A DNA stretch of 64,000 nucleotides from Rhodobacteraceae bacterium IMCC1335 (GTDB lineage Bacteria; Pseudomonadota; Alphaproteobacteria; Rhodobacterales; Rhodobacteraceae). This document shows, in pieces, positions 27,597 through 36,828 of this stretch. The notes under the pieces are model-generated. The model saw only the letters and a list, made by a program, of their open reading frames with translations. It was not told the DNA's origin and searched no databases. A program made the position numbers and the translations under genes. The stretch is from positions 186,001 through 250,000 of the forward strand of contig CP046864.1 in NCBI GenBank assembly GCA_039640495.1, read 5' to 3'. Positions within the stretch are counted from its first letter, which is position 1. Every line of letters begins with the position of its first letter.

Positions 27597-27761
27597 GAAA
27601 ACGGTTCCTTTGCCTAATTTAGCCACTAATTTCGGCTGATTTGCACAGAAAGGCAACGGCTTTTACGGCGGTTTTTTCTACCTTATTGGTCGGGGGTCTT
27701 CGCCTGAGCCGCGCGCGGCTGCCAATAGTATGCGAGTTAGAGCGAAATCGGCGTTGCAGCT

Positions 27762-28676
27762 TTAGCTGCCATCATATCCCAGCATATGCGTTTCACCGCG
27801 CGCGCGGGCGAGGTGAATTTGCTTTTGACGCTCGCGAAAACGGTCTTTATCGCTCTCGCTGGTTTGAACTGAGCAGTGGTGGCACGCAACCCCATGCTCA
27901 TATTCTGGGCGCTTTTTATCATCGGGCAAGATCGGCCGCCGGCAGGCATAGCACAGCTGATGGGGACCCTCGGCCAGCCCGTGCTGCACCGATACGCGGG
28001 CATCAAACACAAAGCAATCGCCCTGCCATTTGCTATTTTCTTCTGGCACGTCTTCAAGATATTTCAGGATGCCACCTTTGAGGTGATAGACATTCTCAAC
28101 GCCTTGCCCGAGCAGGTAATTGGTTGACTTTTCGCAGCGGATACCGCCGGTACAAAACATCGCGATGCGTTTGTTGTGAAACCGCTCTTTATTGGCCTCC
28201 CACCAGTCGGGGAAGTCGCGAAACGAGTGTGTTTGCGGATCAATAGCCCCTTCAAAGCTACCGATCGCAACTTCATAATCATTGCGCGTATCAATCACCG
28301 CTACATCGGGGGCGCTGATTATTTCATTCCACTGCGCCGGATCTACGTAATGGCCAACCAGCGCCCGAGGGTTCACATTTGGTTGGCCCATGGTGACGAT
28401 CTCTTTTTTAAGCTTTACCTTCATACGGGGAAAGGGTGGCAGAGTTGCGGTGCTTTCCTTATGCTCTAAGGCTGCGCAACCGGGCAGTGCGCGCAAGGTT
28501 TTTAAGAGCGCTGCTATGTTGGACGCGCTTCCGGCAACCGTGCCATTAATCCCCTCTGCAGCTAGCAAAAGCGAGCCGGTGATCTGCAGGGATTCGCAGG
28601 TCGATTGCAGCGGCGCGCGTAAGCTGGCCGGATCGTCAAAACGGGTAAAATGATAAAGGGCCGCAATAGTAAACAT
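27762..28676 (-). CDS. trhO: tRNA uridine-34 hydroxylase TrhO (rhodanese family, YceA-like)
   Basis: 304 residues. An N-terminal acylphosphatase-like domain (AAEGINGTVAGS near residues 39-50) precedes a rhodanese domain with active-site cysteine in MFCTGGIRCEKS. A cysteine-rich C terminus follows (CYACRRP, CHHC). TrhO makes 5-hydroxyuridine at the wobble position of tRNAs using O2. Length and domain order are normal. The gap to glpK (27597-27761) contains a 14-base palindrome AGCCGCGCGCGGCT but no gene. Confidence 0.9.
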   Translation of the reverse strand: MFTIAALYHFTRFDDPASLRAPLQSTCESLQITGSLLLAAEGINGTVAGSASNIAALLKTLRALPGCAALEHKESTATLPPFPRMKVKLKKEIVTMGQPNVNPRALVGHYVDPAQWNEIISAPDVAVIDTRNDYEVAIGSFEGAIDPQTHSFRDFPDWWEANKERFHNKRIAMFCTGGIRCEKSTNYLLGQGVENVYHLKGGILKYLEDVPEENSKWQGDCFVFDARVSVQHGLAEGPHQLCYACRRPILPDDKKRPEYEHGVACHHCSVQTSESDKDRFRERQKQIHLARARGETHMLGYDGS

Positions 28677-28732
28677 GGCCGTTGCCCTACGATAAAAGAC
28701 CGAGGCAGTGCAAGCATTTTGACATGGCGGGC

Positions 28733-29434
28733 CTAACAGAGCGGGCGCATCGTCTTCTCGTTGAGGGCCACCGGCACCAGCGGCCGCCCGTATCCGGCGC
28801 CGCCATCAAGATTGATGCGATTGCCGAAATGCGCCGGGGCATCCAGGGCCGTATGCCCATGCACCACCATCAAAGGATGGCGATCTTGATAGCTTAAAAA
28901 GGGTTCACGGATCCATAAAAGATCATCTTCGAGCTGTTCGAATAAGGGAATATTGGGGCGTATACCTGCATGCACAAAAAACCAATTGGCATGCTGGTAG
29001 GTAAGGGGTAAAGCGCGCAAAAACGCGATTTGCGCTGGGGGAATTGCGTCAAACGCTTCGCGCTGCACTTCGTATAACCGCCGCCCCTCGCTTGCATCTA
29101 TGCCATAAGAGGCGAGTGTTTTATCGCCGCCCAATCTGGGGTGAAGCCAAGAATGGCCAATTTGCAAATGCGGATCCTGTCGCAAAGGCGTTTGCATAAA
29201 CCAGTCGAACATGCGGTCATGATTGCCTTTTAGAACTGTCCAATTGCGGCCCGCTGCCACCCCGTCCATGATCAACTCGATCACGCGGCGGCTGTCTTGG
29301 CCGCGATCCACAAGATCCCCGACAAACACCGTTTTTGCCTTAGCGCCGCCGTCTTTTTCAATAAGCGACAAGGCCGTTTCAAGCTGCGCCAATTGGCCGT
29401 GCACATCGCCGATGGCATAAAGCATATCACTCAT
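28733..29434 (-). CDS. Calcineurin-like metallophosphoesterase (PrpA/ApaH-like)
   Basis: About 233 residues with all metal-binding motifs of the serine/threonine phosphatase-like fold: GDVHG, GDLVDRG, KGNHD, a later VHAG and VHGH. Members hydrolyse phosphoproteins or diadenosine tetraphosphate; which applies here is not clear. AAGGAG lies 6 bases before the second of two adjacent ATGs (29434), which is chosen over 29437. It follows serA on the same strand, separated by a strong hairpin at 29492-29522, so it may be expressed separately from serC-serA. Confidence 0.85.
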   Translation of the reverse strand: MSDMLYAIGDVHGQLAQLETALSLIEKDGGAKAKTVFVGDLVDRGQDSRRVIELIMDGVAAGRNWTVLKGNHDRMFDWFMQTPLRQDPHLQIGHSWLHPRLGGDKTLASYGIDASEGRRLYEVQREAFDAIPPAQIAFLRALPLTYQHANWFFVHAGIRPNIPLFEQLEDDLLWIREPFLSYQDRHPLMVVHGHTALDAPAHFGNRINLDGGAGYGRPLVPVALNEKTMRPLC

Positions 29435-29491
29435 CATTTGCTCCTTTTGATTTCAGCATTTCACAGCCTAAAGCGAGAGGTTTGCCGCGCC

Positions 29492-29522
29492 ATGACAGGC
29501 GCAGATTTGCCGCGCCTGTCAT
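29492..29522 (-). terminator. Strong hairpin downstream of serA
   Basis: A perfect 11-base inverted repeat: ATGACAGGCGC at 29492-29502 and GCGCCTGTCAT at 29512-29522 around a 9-base loop. On the minus strand it lies just after the serA stop. No T-run follows, so it is either a Rho-assisted terminator or an mRNA-stabilising stem. The loop and left flank share TTTGCCGCGCC as a short direct repeat. Confidence 0.5.
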
Positions 29523-29530
29523 ATAGTGGA

Positions 29531-31132
29531 TCAGCTTTTAATAACCTCAAAGCTCAGAGGTCTGACCTGTTGGAACAAACCTGTTTCCTTCAGCTGCTTG
29601 ACCACGGGTGCGGGCACGCCGCTATCCACCGATAAAAGCGCGATGGCTTCACCGCCCGATGCAGCACGCCCCAGCGTAAAGTTGGCAATATTCACGCCAT
29701 TGGTCCCCAAGGTCAGGCCCAAAGCCCCGATAATGCCGGGCACGTCCTTATTGGTGGTGTAGAGCATATTAGACGCAATCTCGGCATCAATATTGATGCC
29801 TTTGATTTGGATAAACCGTGGTTTCTTATCGCTGAAAACGGTGCCCGCAATCGAGCGCTCGCGCGTATCCGTCACCGCGGTGACTTTGATATATCCCTCA
29901 AAAGCGCCCGATTTATCCTGATTGGTCGTGCTGATTTGTATGCCCCGCTCTTTGGCAATCACTGGCGCGCTGACCATATTCACATCAGGATTGACCTTTT
30001 TCATGATTCCCGAAATCGCTGCGCAATTTAACGCGTCTAGGTTCATTTTTGACACAGAGCCGTCATAAAGAATATTCACCGCTTTGATCGGCTCATCCGT
30101 CAATTGGCCGATGAAATTGCCAAGATGCCCCGCCAAAAGCAGCCAAGGCCCCATCACTTTGGCCTCTTCTGCGGTCACCGATGGCATGTTGAGCGCGTTG
30201 CTGACCGCGCCCGTTAAAAGGTAATCTGACATTTGCTCGGCCACTTGCAGCGCCACGTTTTCTTGCGCTTCGGTGGTGGCGGCGCCCAGATGCGGCGTAC
30301 AAACCACATTTGGCAGATTAAAGAGCGGGTTTTCAATCGCCGGCTCTACCGCAAAAACATCAAAGGCGGCGCCCCCGATATGGCCCGATTGCAACAGCTC
30401 AGAGAGCGCGGTTTCATCCACCAAACCGCCCCGCGCACAATTGATAATGCGCACGCCTTTCTTGGTTTTCAACAGATTTTCCCGGCTGAGAATATTGCGG
30501 GTTTGATCCGTGAGGGGCACGTGCAATGTGATAAAGTCGGACCGGGTTAACAGCGCCTCTAGATCAACTTTTTCAACGCCCATTTTATCGGCTTTTTCTT
30601 GGCCCAAATACGGATCATAGGCGATCACTTTCATCTTCAGGCCCAGCGCACGATCGCAGACGATGCCCCCAATATTGCCGGCACCAATCACGCCAAGCGT
30701 TTTGCCGGTTAATTCGACCCCCATAAATTTCGACTTTTCCCATTTGCCAACCTGCGTCGAAGCATTGGCTTCGGGGATTTGTCGGGCGACAGCGAACATC
30801 ATCGCCATAGCGTGTTCGGCGGTGGTGATCATATTGCCAAAGGGCGTATTCATCACGATTATGCCTTTTTTGCTGGCCGCTTCTTTATCCACATTGTCAA
30901 CGCCAATCCCGGCACGGCCAACCACTTTTAGGTTTTTGGCTGCCTTGATGATTTTTTCGGTGACTTTGGTGGCCGAGCGGATGGCAAGCCCATCATATTG
31001 ATCGATCACCGCAAGCAGGCGATCTTTATCCTTGCCCAAATCGGGTTGAAAATCCACATCAATGCCGCGGTCACGGAAAATTTGAACGGCGGTTTCGGAG
31101 AGTTTGTCAGAAACAAGTACTTTAGGGGCCAT
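29531..31132 (-). CDS. serA: D-3-phosphoglycerate dehydrogenase
   Basis: 533 residues, the long form. The NAD domain has GVIGAGNIGGIV. Catalytic residues lie in NCARGGLVDE (Arg), a Glu around VFAVEPA, and CTPHLGA (His). An intervening ASB domain is followed by a C-terminal ACT domain (ISTTNQDKSG..., then NKDVPGIIGALGLTLG), which usually gives feedback control by serine. It oxidises 3-phosphoglycerate, the first step of serine synthesis. AAAGGA precedes the ATG. Downstream of serC by 77 bases, same strand. Confidence 0.95.
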   Translation of the reverse strand: MAPKVLVSDKLSETAVQIFRDRGIDVDFQPDLGKDKDRLLAVIDQYDGLAIRSATKVTEKIIKAAKNLKVVGRAGIGVDNVDKEAASKKGIIVMNTPFGNMITTAEHAMAMMFAVARQIPEANASTQVGKWEKSKFMGVELTGKTLGVIGAGNIGGIVCDRALGLKMKVIAYDPYLGQEKADKMGVEKVDLEALLTRSDFITLHVPLTDQTRNILSRENLLKTKKGVRIINCARGGLVDETALSELLQSGHIGGAAFDVFAVEPAIENPLFNLPNVVCTPHLGAATTEAQENVALQVAEQMSDYLLTGAVSNALNMPSVTAEEAKVMGPWLLLAGHLGNFIGQLTDEPIKAVNILYDGSVSKMNLDALNCAAISGIMKKVNPDVNMVSAPVIAKERGIQISTTNQDKSGAFEGYIKVTAVTDTRERSIAGTVFSDKKPRFIQIKGINIDAEIASNMLYTTNKDVPGIIGALGLTLGTNGVNIANFTLGRAASGGEAIALLSVDSGVPAPVVKQLKETGLFQQVRPLSFEVIKS

Positions 31133-31209
31133 TGTGGCAGTCCTTTATATATAAAATTGGAGCAGCGGCAGATCAGAACCTGCGCTAAAAAAAGAGGGTT
31201 TAAACCGGT

Positions 31210-32364
31210 TTATGCGGCTTGCATGAGAGCGGTGATTTCCATCTGGAAGGCCCAGTTTAACCAAGGCAGCATCGCCTTAATATCATCGGTTTCCACCGTT
31301 GCCCCGCACCATATGCGCAGCCCAGCAGGGGCATCGCGATAGGCGCCAATGTCAAAAGCGACCGCCTCATCCGTCAAGCGTTTGGCAATTGCTTTGGCGA
31401 AAGCGCTGCCATCTTGAATGCGCGCATCGGTGAATTTCAAACAGACAGAAGTGGTTGAGCGGGTGGATGGATCCTGCGCTAGAAAATCGATCCAATCGTG
31501 CTGCGCAACAAATTCAGAAATGGCATTTGCATTGTTATTCGAACGGGCGATCAACCCGGTCAATCCTCCAACCGAGCGTGCCCAATCCAAGGCCACCAGA
31601 TAATCTTCAACCGCCAACATGGACGGCGTATTGATGGTTGCGCCGTTGAAAATTCCTTCATTCAGCTTGCCGGCTTTGGTCAGGCGAAAAATCTTTGGCA
31701 GCGGCCAAGGGGGCGTATAGCTTTCCAGGCGCGCCACCGCGCGCGGGCTTAGGATCAGCATGCCATGCGCGGCTTCCCCGCCCATTACTTTTTGCCAGCT
31801 AAAGGTTGTGACATCCAGTTTATCCCAAGGCAGATCCATGGCAAAAGCGGCTGAAGTGGCATCGCATAGGGTTAGACCTTCGCGCCTTGCCGGGATCATA
31901 TCTCCATTGGGCAAGCAAACGCCGGATGTGGTGCCATTCCAAGTAAAGCAAACGTCTTTGTCAAAATCGACTGCGCTGAAATCAACGATATCGCCGTAAT
32001 CGGCGATGCACACGCGAGCGTCCAGCTTCAGCTGTTTCACCGCATCGGTGACCCAACCGGCCCCAAAGCTTTCCCAAGCCAGCATTTCAACCGCGCGTTC
32101 GCCCAGTAAAGACCACATTGCCATTTCGTAAGCGCCCGTATCCGAGGCTGGTACGATGCCAATGCGATACTCATCCGGAATGCCAAGAATTTCGCGTGTG
32201 CCGTCAATCGCGGCTTTTAACTTTGCCTTGCCAATTGCGGCGCGATGGCTGCGCCCCAAAGGCGCATCAGCTAGGTTTTTTAAGTCAAATGTGGGGATTT
32301 TGGCGCAAGGGCCAGATGAAAAACGCGGATTGGCCGGCCGCGATGCCGGTTGTTTAATAGCCAT
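31210..32364 (-). CDS. serC: Phosphoserine aminotransferase
   Basis: 384 residues of the alphaproteobacterial SerC type. PLP-binding lysine lies in [15 protein letters not shown]; the N terminus ([13 protein letters not shown]) is the family landmark. It converts 3-phosphohydroxypyruvate to phosphoserine using glutamate. The gene forms serC-serA, with serB divergent on the other side of a 285-base gap, so all three serine-pathway genes sit together. The mRNA leader appears structured (32365-32450). Confidence 0.94.
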   Translation of the reverse strand: MAIKQPASRPANPRFSSGPCAKIPTFDLKNLADAPLGRSHRAAIGKAKLKAAIDGTREILGIPDEYRIGIVPASDTGAYEMAMWSLLGERAVEMLAWESFGAGWVTDAVKQLKLDARVCIADYGDIVDFSAVDFDKDVCFTWNGTTSGVCLPNGDMIPARREGLTLCDATSAAFAMDLPWDKLDVTTFSWQKVMGGEAAHGMLILSPRAVARLESYTPPWPLPKIFRLTKAGKLNEGIFNGATINTPSMLAVEDYLVALDWARSVGGLTGLIARSNNNANAISEFVAQHDWIDFLAQDPSTRSTTSVCLKFTDARIQDGSAFAKAIAKRLTDEAVAFDIGAYRDAPAGLRIWCGATVETDDIKAMLPWLNWAFQMEITALMQAA

Positions 32365-32450
32365 TAATGCTACCCTTTCAGATAATCGCCCCTCGTTGGG
32401 GAGGGGTGTCCCACCGACGTCTCTATAACGCTGGCTAAGCGCTCACAAGG
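32365..32450 (-). ncRNA. Structured leader of serC, candidate serC RNA motif
   Basis: The 86 bases before the serC ATG, read on the minus strand, contain a small stem (CGCT/AGCG, around 32429-32441). A conserved-looking single strand with TATAGAGACGTCGG follows, then a strong hairpin CCCCTC-CCCAAC-GAGGGG (32389-32406). The likely ribosome binding site (AAAGGG) sits directly after. A serC leader motif of this size is known upstream of serC-serA operons in Alphaproteobacteria (Rfam serC family); the match is from memory and not computed. It probably controls translation or early termination of serC-serA. Confidence 0.5.
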
Positions 32451-32649
32451 GCGAAAAGGTATTTTTGCTGCTGCGTGTCACATGCGGGGCGTGCATGCTG
32501 GCCGCAACAGCATCCCTGAAACTGCATCCTTTGGGGCGCGTGACAGTGTGGCCGCGGGGTGACAAGCCGGCGCCATTCGGGCATGAGGGGCGCAAAGACG
32601 AAACGGCAGCGTCAAGGCTGGTGGCCCGGCGCTTAAAAAAGGAGAGCAA

Positions 32650-33525
32650 ATGTTGATCTGTAGTTTGATCGCCCCCCCCGCTGGCTTAAGCGTTGATATG
32701 GCTGGAAATTTATTCAGCGCTTGGGGCGGGCGAGAGCTCACATGGCTGCACCCGCGTGAAGCGGCGGAATTTGAAATTGCTGCCATGCCTGAAAACCGGT
32801 GGCAGGTTTGGCAAGATCTTCAGGAGATGCGCGTTGATCTGGTTGTGCAACCAAAGGCGGGCCGGCGCAAAAAGCTGCTTTTGGCCGATATGGACAGCAC
32901 GATGATCCAGCAGGAATGTATTGATGAGCTGGCCGATTTGGCGGGTGTAGGCACGCAGGTTAAAGGCATAACGGCAAAAGCGATGAATGGTGAGCTGGAT
33001 TTTGAACAGGCTTTGCGCGCGCGCGTTGCGTTGCTCGAGGGACAGCCAGCATCTATCATTGATCAGGCGCTCAAAACCCGCATTTTCTTTACAGCAGGTG
33101 GGGCTGAGTTGCTGGCCACGATGAAATCCAACGGCGCTTACACAGCGCTGGTATCGGGTGGCTTTACCGCTTTTACGCAGCCAGTTTCGCAGCATTTGGG
33201 CTTTCATGAGCATCATGCCAACCAGCTTTTGGTGGATCAGGGCGTGGTAACAGGGCAGGTCAGCGATCCGATTTTGGGCCAGCAAGCCAAAGTTGAGGCA
33301 TTAGAGCGTTTAATCGCGCAGCTTTCAATCACCGCGCAGGATGTTTTGGCGGTTGGCGATGGCGCCAATGATCTTGGCATGTTGCAACGCGCTGGCAGCG
33401 GTGTGGCGCTGCATGCTAAGCCCAGCGTTGCCGCGCAATGCGATATAAGGATCAATCACGGCGATCTGACGGCGCTGTTGTTTCTTCAGGGGTACCCGCG
33501 CAGCGCATTTCGCACAGCGGTTTAA
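32650..33525 (+). CDS. serB: Phosphoserine phosphatase
   Basis: 291 residues. A divergent N-terminal region (1-70) precedes a HAD phosphatase. Motif I is LLADMDSTMIQ (nucleophile D80, acid D82), motif II SGGFTAF, and motif IV VGDGANDLGML. It releases serine from phosphoserine, the last step of the pathway begun by SerA and SerC. AAGGAG sits upstream of the ATG. The gap to serC (32451-32649) contains overlapping short open frames on both strands, which I consider spurious. Confidence 0.94.
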   Translation: MLICSLIAPPAGLSVDMAGNLFSAWGGRELTWLHPREAAEFEIAAMPENRWQVWQDLQEMRVDLVVQPKAGRRKKLLLADMDSTMIQQECIDELADLAGVGTQVKGITAKAMNGELDFEQALRARVALLEGQPASIIDQALKTRIFFTAGGAELLATMKSNGAYTALVSGGFTAFTQPVSQHLGFHEHHANQLLVDQGVVTGQVSDPILGQQAKVEALERLIAQLSITAQDVLAVGDGANDLGMLQRAGSGVALHAKPSVAAQCDIRINHGDLTALLFLQGYPRSAFRTAV

Positions 33526-33588
33526 CCCGCAAGCCTTTATTTTTGGAAATTTGATCCCATATTATGATTTAGAAAAAATGGGGATGAG

Positions 33589-34038
33589 ATGGCAGAGTAT
33601 CAGCGAAATCCGGATGTGATCGCCGCTTTAAGTGAAGAGCAATATTGGGTCACGCAGGAAAATGGCACCGAGCGTCCGGGCACGGGCGCTTTATTGAACA
33701 ACAAACAGCCCGGGCTTTATGTTGATATCGTCTCGGGTGAGCCGCTTTTCACCTCGGGTGCAAAATTTGACAGCGGTTGCGGTTGGCCCAGTTTCACCAA
33801 GCCGGTGGAAACCCAGAATGTGAAAGAATTGCGTGATAACAGCCTTGGCATGGTGCGTGTAGAAGTGCGCAGCTTGCACGGCGATAGCCATTTGGGCCAT
33901 GTGTTTCCGGACGGGCCGCAAGCACGTGGGGGGCTGCGCTATTGCATCAACTCGGCTTCGTTACGGTTTATTCATCGTGATGATTTGGAGGCTGAGGGCT
34001 ATGGCGCCTATCGCGATCGAGTGGAGGATGTGGTATGA
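33589..34038 (+). CDS. msrB: Peptide methionine (R)-S-oxide reductase, zinc-less type
   Basis: 149 residues. The catalytic cysteine is C119 ([13 protein letters not shown]), with a possible resolving cysteine C64 (DSGCGWPSF) and family motif GHVFPDGP. The two CxxC pairs that bind zinc in many MsrB proteins are absent: the first reads [11 protein letters not shown] and the second [12 protein letters not shown]. It reduces methionine-R-sulfoxide in proteins. Its stop overlaps the msrA ATG (ATGA). A weak -10-like TATTAT lies upstream at about 33560. Confidence 0.92.
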   Translation: MAEYQRNPDVIAALSEEQYWVTQENGTERPGTGALLNNKQPGLYVDIVSGEPLFTSGAKFDSGCGWPSFTKPVETQNVKELRDNSLGMVRVEVRSLHGDSHLGHVFPDGPQARGGLRYCINSASLRFIHRDDLEAEGYGAYRDRVEDVV

Positions 34039-34532
34039 GCGCCCGGGCGGTTCTAGCGGGGGGATGTTTTTGGGGCATGCAGGATTTAATCCGCCGCCTG
34101 CCGGGCGTAATCTCGACGCGTTGCGGATATTCCGGGGGCGATGTGCCCAATGCCACCTATCGCAATCATGGCACCCATGCCGAGGCGCTCGAAGTCATTT
34201 ATGACCCGCAAGCGCTTAGTTTTAAGCGGCTTCTGGAAGTGTTTTTTCAAATTCATGATCCCACAACCCTTAATCGACAGGGAAATGATCGCGGATTATC
34301 TTATCGGTCTGCCATTTATTATGTGGATGAGGCTCAAAAACTGGAATCAGAGCGCATGATAGCTGCAATCAACACCAGCGGTATTTGGCCGGCCCCGGTG
34401 GTGACCGAGCTGGAACCGGTTGGCCCGTTTTGGGAGGCAGAACCAGAACATCAGGATTATTTAATGCGCGTTCCCAATGGCTATACCTGCCATTTTCCGC
34501 GCGCCGATTGGGTCTTGCCAAACTCAGCATAA
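34035..34532 (+). CDS. msrA: Peptide methionine (S)-S-oxide reductase
   Basis: 165 residues, with the catalytic GCFWG motif (C11) right at the N terminus and the family blocks [21 protein letters not shown] and [14 protein letters not shown]. It reduces methionine-S-sulfoxide. This short form lacks an N-terminal extension and appears cytoplasmic. Translationally coupled to msrB by a 4-base overlap, giving repair of both sulfoxide stereoisomers from one message. A DMT-family transporter follows 50 bases downstream. Confidence 0.95.
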   Translation: MSARAVLAGGCFWGMQDLIRRLPGVISTRCGYSGGDVPNATYRNHGTHAEALEVIYDPQALSFKRLLEVFFQIHDPTTLNRQGNDRGLSYRSAIYYVDEAQKLESERMIAAINTSGIWPAPVVTELEPVGPFWEAEPEHQDYLMRVPNGYTCHFPRADWVLPNSA

Positions 34533-34582
34533 AGCCGCAGAGAGGCTTGGCTATGCATCATTGCTAAAGAAGGAGGCGTGCC

Positions 34583-35503
34583 GTGCAACCTCTGCGAGGT
34601 ATTGCCCTTAAACTTTGCGCGGTGATGCTTTTCATTATTATGCTCTCGCTGGTGAAAGCGGTATCGGCGGATGTTCCTGCCGGTCAATCGGTGTTTTTCC
34701 GCTCGTTCTTTGCGATTCCGGTGATCGTGGTTTGGTTGCTCTTGCGGGGGGAATTATCTATCGGCTTGCGCGTGCGCTCGCGGATGGGGCATTTTTGGCG
34801 CGGCGTTATTGGCACCATAGCAATGGGGTTGAACTTTGCGGCGGTTGGGTTTTTGCCCCTGCCCGAAGTGACCGCGATTAGCTTTACAGCTCCGCTGCTC
34901 ACCGTCCTGCTGGCGGCGCTGTTGCTGGGCGAGACAGTGCGCATGTTTCGCCTTTGCGCGGTGGCGCTGGGGTTGATCGGCGTGTTGGTTGTGATCGAGC
35001 CGCGTTTGACCGTCTTTTCCAGTGGTCCATTTGAACCACGCGCCGCTTTTGGGGTGGGTTTGGTGCTTTTGGGCGCGGGGTTCATCGCGCTTGCACATGT
35101 ACATATTCGCAAGCTGACCCTGAGCGAACACCCCGCCGCGATTGTATTTTATTTCAGTTTAACCTCGACCAGCGTGGCACTGTGTACGCTGCCCTTTGGC
35201 TGGGTGCTGCCCAGTATGATGCAAACGGTTTTGTTGGTTTTGATCGGGCTGATTGGCGGCGTTGCACAAATATTTTTAACCCTGTCTTATCGCTTTGCGC
35301 CTGCCTCGGTGGTGGCACCGTTCGAATATACCGCCATGTTGTTTTCGCTGCTGATCGGATATGTGTTTTTCAATGAATTGCCGACATTGCAAATGCTGAT
35401 TGGCGCTGGGATCATCATAATGGCTGGTTTGGTGATCATTTTGCGCGAGGCGCAATTGGGATTAAAGCGCGGAGCGGCCAAAGCTGTCAAACCGCCCGCT
35501 TAA
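34583..35503 (+). CDS. EamA/DMT-family membrane transporter
   Basis: 306 residues with about ten hydrophobic segments in two EamA repeats (about 5-140 and 155-290). The start is a GTG at 34583 with AGGAGG seven bases upstream. Charged loop sequence such as RSRMGHFWRG is typical of the family. Substrates of DMT transporters are mostly unknown; some export amino acids or metabolites. It could be read with msrBA. Its 3' end overlaps the convergent FAD oxidoreductase by 4 bases. Confidence 0.85.
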   Translation: MQPLRGIALKLCAVMLFIIMLSLVKAVSADVPAGQSVFFRSFFAIPVIVVWLLLRGELSIGLRVRSRMGHFWRGVIGTIAMGLNFAAVGFLPLPEVTAISFTAPLLTVLLAALLLGETVRMFRLCAVALGLIGVLVVIEPRLTVFSSGPFEPRAAFGVGLVLLGAGFIALAHVHIRKLTLSEHPAAIVFYFSLTSTSVALCTLPFGWVLPSMMQTVLLVLIGLIGGVAQIFLTLSYRFAPASVVAPFEYTAMLFSLLIGYVFFNELPTLQMLIGAGIIIMAGLVIILREAQLGLKRGAAKAVKPPA

Positions 35504-36828
35504 AGGTCTTGTAAATATTTCAAAGCATAGGCCGGGGCCAAAAGGTGGCGCCGATACCGCCCCAAGGGGAATTTTGGCGGCTGCGTTTCCAGCAGTTTTG
35601 GACGCTCAAAATTCGGTGCGCCGCCAATCACCAAATCGCTGAGCACCGCTCCTGCATAGCTGGCCATCGCCACGCCATTGCCATGATAGCCAAACCCTGC
35701 ATAGGCTCCACTGAGGTTGGGAATGGCCCCGATAAAGGGAATTTGATGCCGAGTCATGCAGACCATCCCCGTCCAAAAATGTTGAATTTTGACGCTTTTC
35801 CAGGCTGGAAACATCGCGTGAAAATCGCGCATAATCAGCTTTTGTATCGCAGCCTCTGAACGGTCGGTTGAGAACAGACCGCCGCGCATTCCGAATAAAA
35901 ATTGCCGGTTTGGCATCAGGCGGAAATAATGCAAAAGCTGGCGGGTGTCATAGGCCATTTGCGCGCTGCTCCAGCCTTGCACCTCTATCTGCTTGGGCGT
36001 TAGCGGATCGGTGACAATCACGGAAGAATTCAGCGGCATAAAGCGCCCTGCCATCCAATCTGGCAGGTCTTCAGCGGCATATGCGTTGGTTGCAATAATA
36101 ACCCGATCGGCCGTTATCGAGCCTTGCGGCGTGGTCAATCGAAATGTCCCGCCTATTTTTTTGAGGTTAATCACCGGGCTGTTTGCAAACACCTTGCCGC
36201 CGTTTTTCACGGCAGAGCTCAGCAAACCATAGGCATATTTACGCGGGTTTAAACCAAAGCCGATGGGGATCGTTAAGGCGCCGTGAAACGGCCCTTGCAT
36301 CCCCAATTGACGCAGCTCGCTTTTGCTGTGAAACAGCGCCTCAACGCCATAATCTTCTTTGATCTGAGCGCGGCTGTTTTTTAATCTGTCGCAGTCTGAG
36401 GCGCGATGGGCCAATAGGGTTTCCCCGCTTGAATGCGTATCGGCCTGAAGGTCAAACTCGTCCAGTAAGGTTTTGACCAAGCCCACCGCGGCAGCTTCGC
36501 TGCGCCGATAGGCGAGGCGTTGCGCCTTGCCATAGCTCTTATCCAGCTGGACGTTTTCAGCCCGCGCGCCGCCCAGGCAGCAAAACCCGCCATTGCGCCC
36601 GGTTGCCCCAAAAGCGGGAAATTCTGCTTCGACCACCGTTACATCGGCGCCGCGCTTTGCCAGATGGTGGGCAGCCGATAGGCCGGTAAAGCCGGCGCCT
36701 ATAATGGCAATCTCTGTGTTGATATCTTGCGTCAGGTTCGCCAGCTCTGGCGTATCGGTTGTACTGGCCCAATAGCAGGCGGCAATGGGTTTTTTGCCAT
36801 AGGCGCGGGATTCACATAGGCGCTTCAT
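35500..36828 (-). CDS. FAD-dependent amine oxidoreductase, PuuB-like
   Basis: 442 residues of the DAO family. The N-terminal dinucleotide fold is AIIGAGFTGLSAAHHLAKRG and a later FAD motif reads GATGRNGGF. The C terminus has GAYAGFGYHGNGVAMASYAG, where DAO members contact FAD. Related enzymes include gamma-glutamylputrescine oxidase (PuuB) and other amine or imino-acid oxidases. It overlaps the permease gene by 4 bases (ATGA) and is the last gene of a Pot-type importer operon, which suggests it oxidises an imported amine. No puuA-like gene for gamma-glutamylation is in the window, so its true substrate is open. Confidence 0.82.
   Translation of the reverse strand: MKRLCESRAYGKKPIAACYWASTTDTPELANLTQDINTEIAIIGAGFTGLSAAHHLAKRGADVTVVEAEFPAFGATGRNGGFCCLGGARAENVQLDKSYGKAQRLAYRRSEAAAVGLVKTLLDEFDLQADTHSSGETLLAHRASDCDRLKNSRAQIKEDYGVEALFHSKSELRQLGMQGPFHGALTIPIGFGLNPRKYAYGLLSSAVKNGGKVFANSPVINLKKIGGTFRLTTPQGSITADRVIIATNAYAAEDLPDWMAGRFMPLNSSVIVTDPLTPKQIEVQGWSSAQMAYDTRQLLHYFRLMPNRQFLFGMRGGLFSTDRSEAAIQKLIMRDFHAMFPAWKSVKIQHFWTGMVCMTRHQIPFIGAIPNLSGAYAGFGYHGNGVAMASYAGAVLSDLVIGGAPNFERPKLLETQPPKFPLGRYRRHLLAPAYALKYLQDL

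Noticed and set aside
32443..32656. Short overlapping open frames on both strands between serC and serB
   Set aside because: They overlap each other, resemble no family I know, and end inside the serB start region; the space is better read as promoter and leader sequence.
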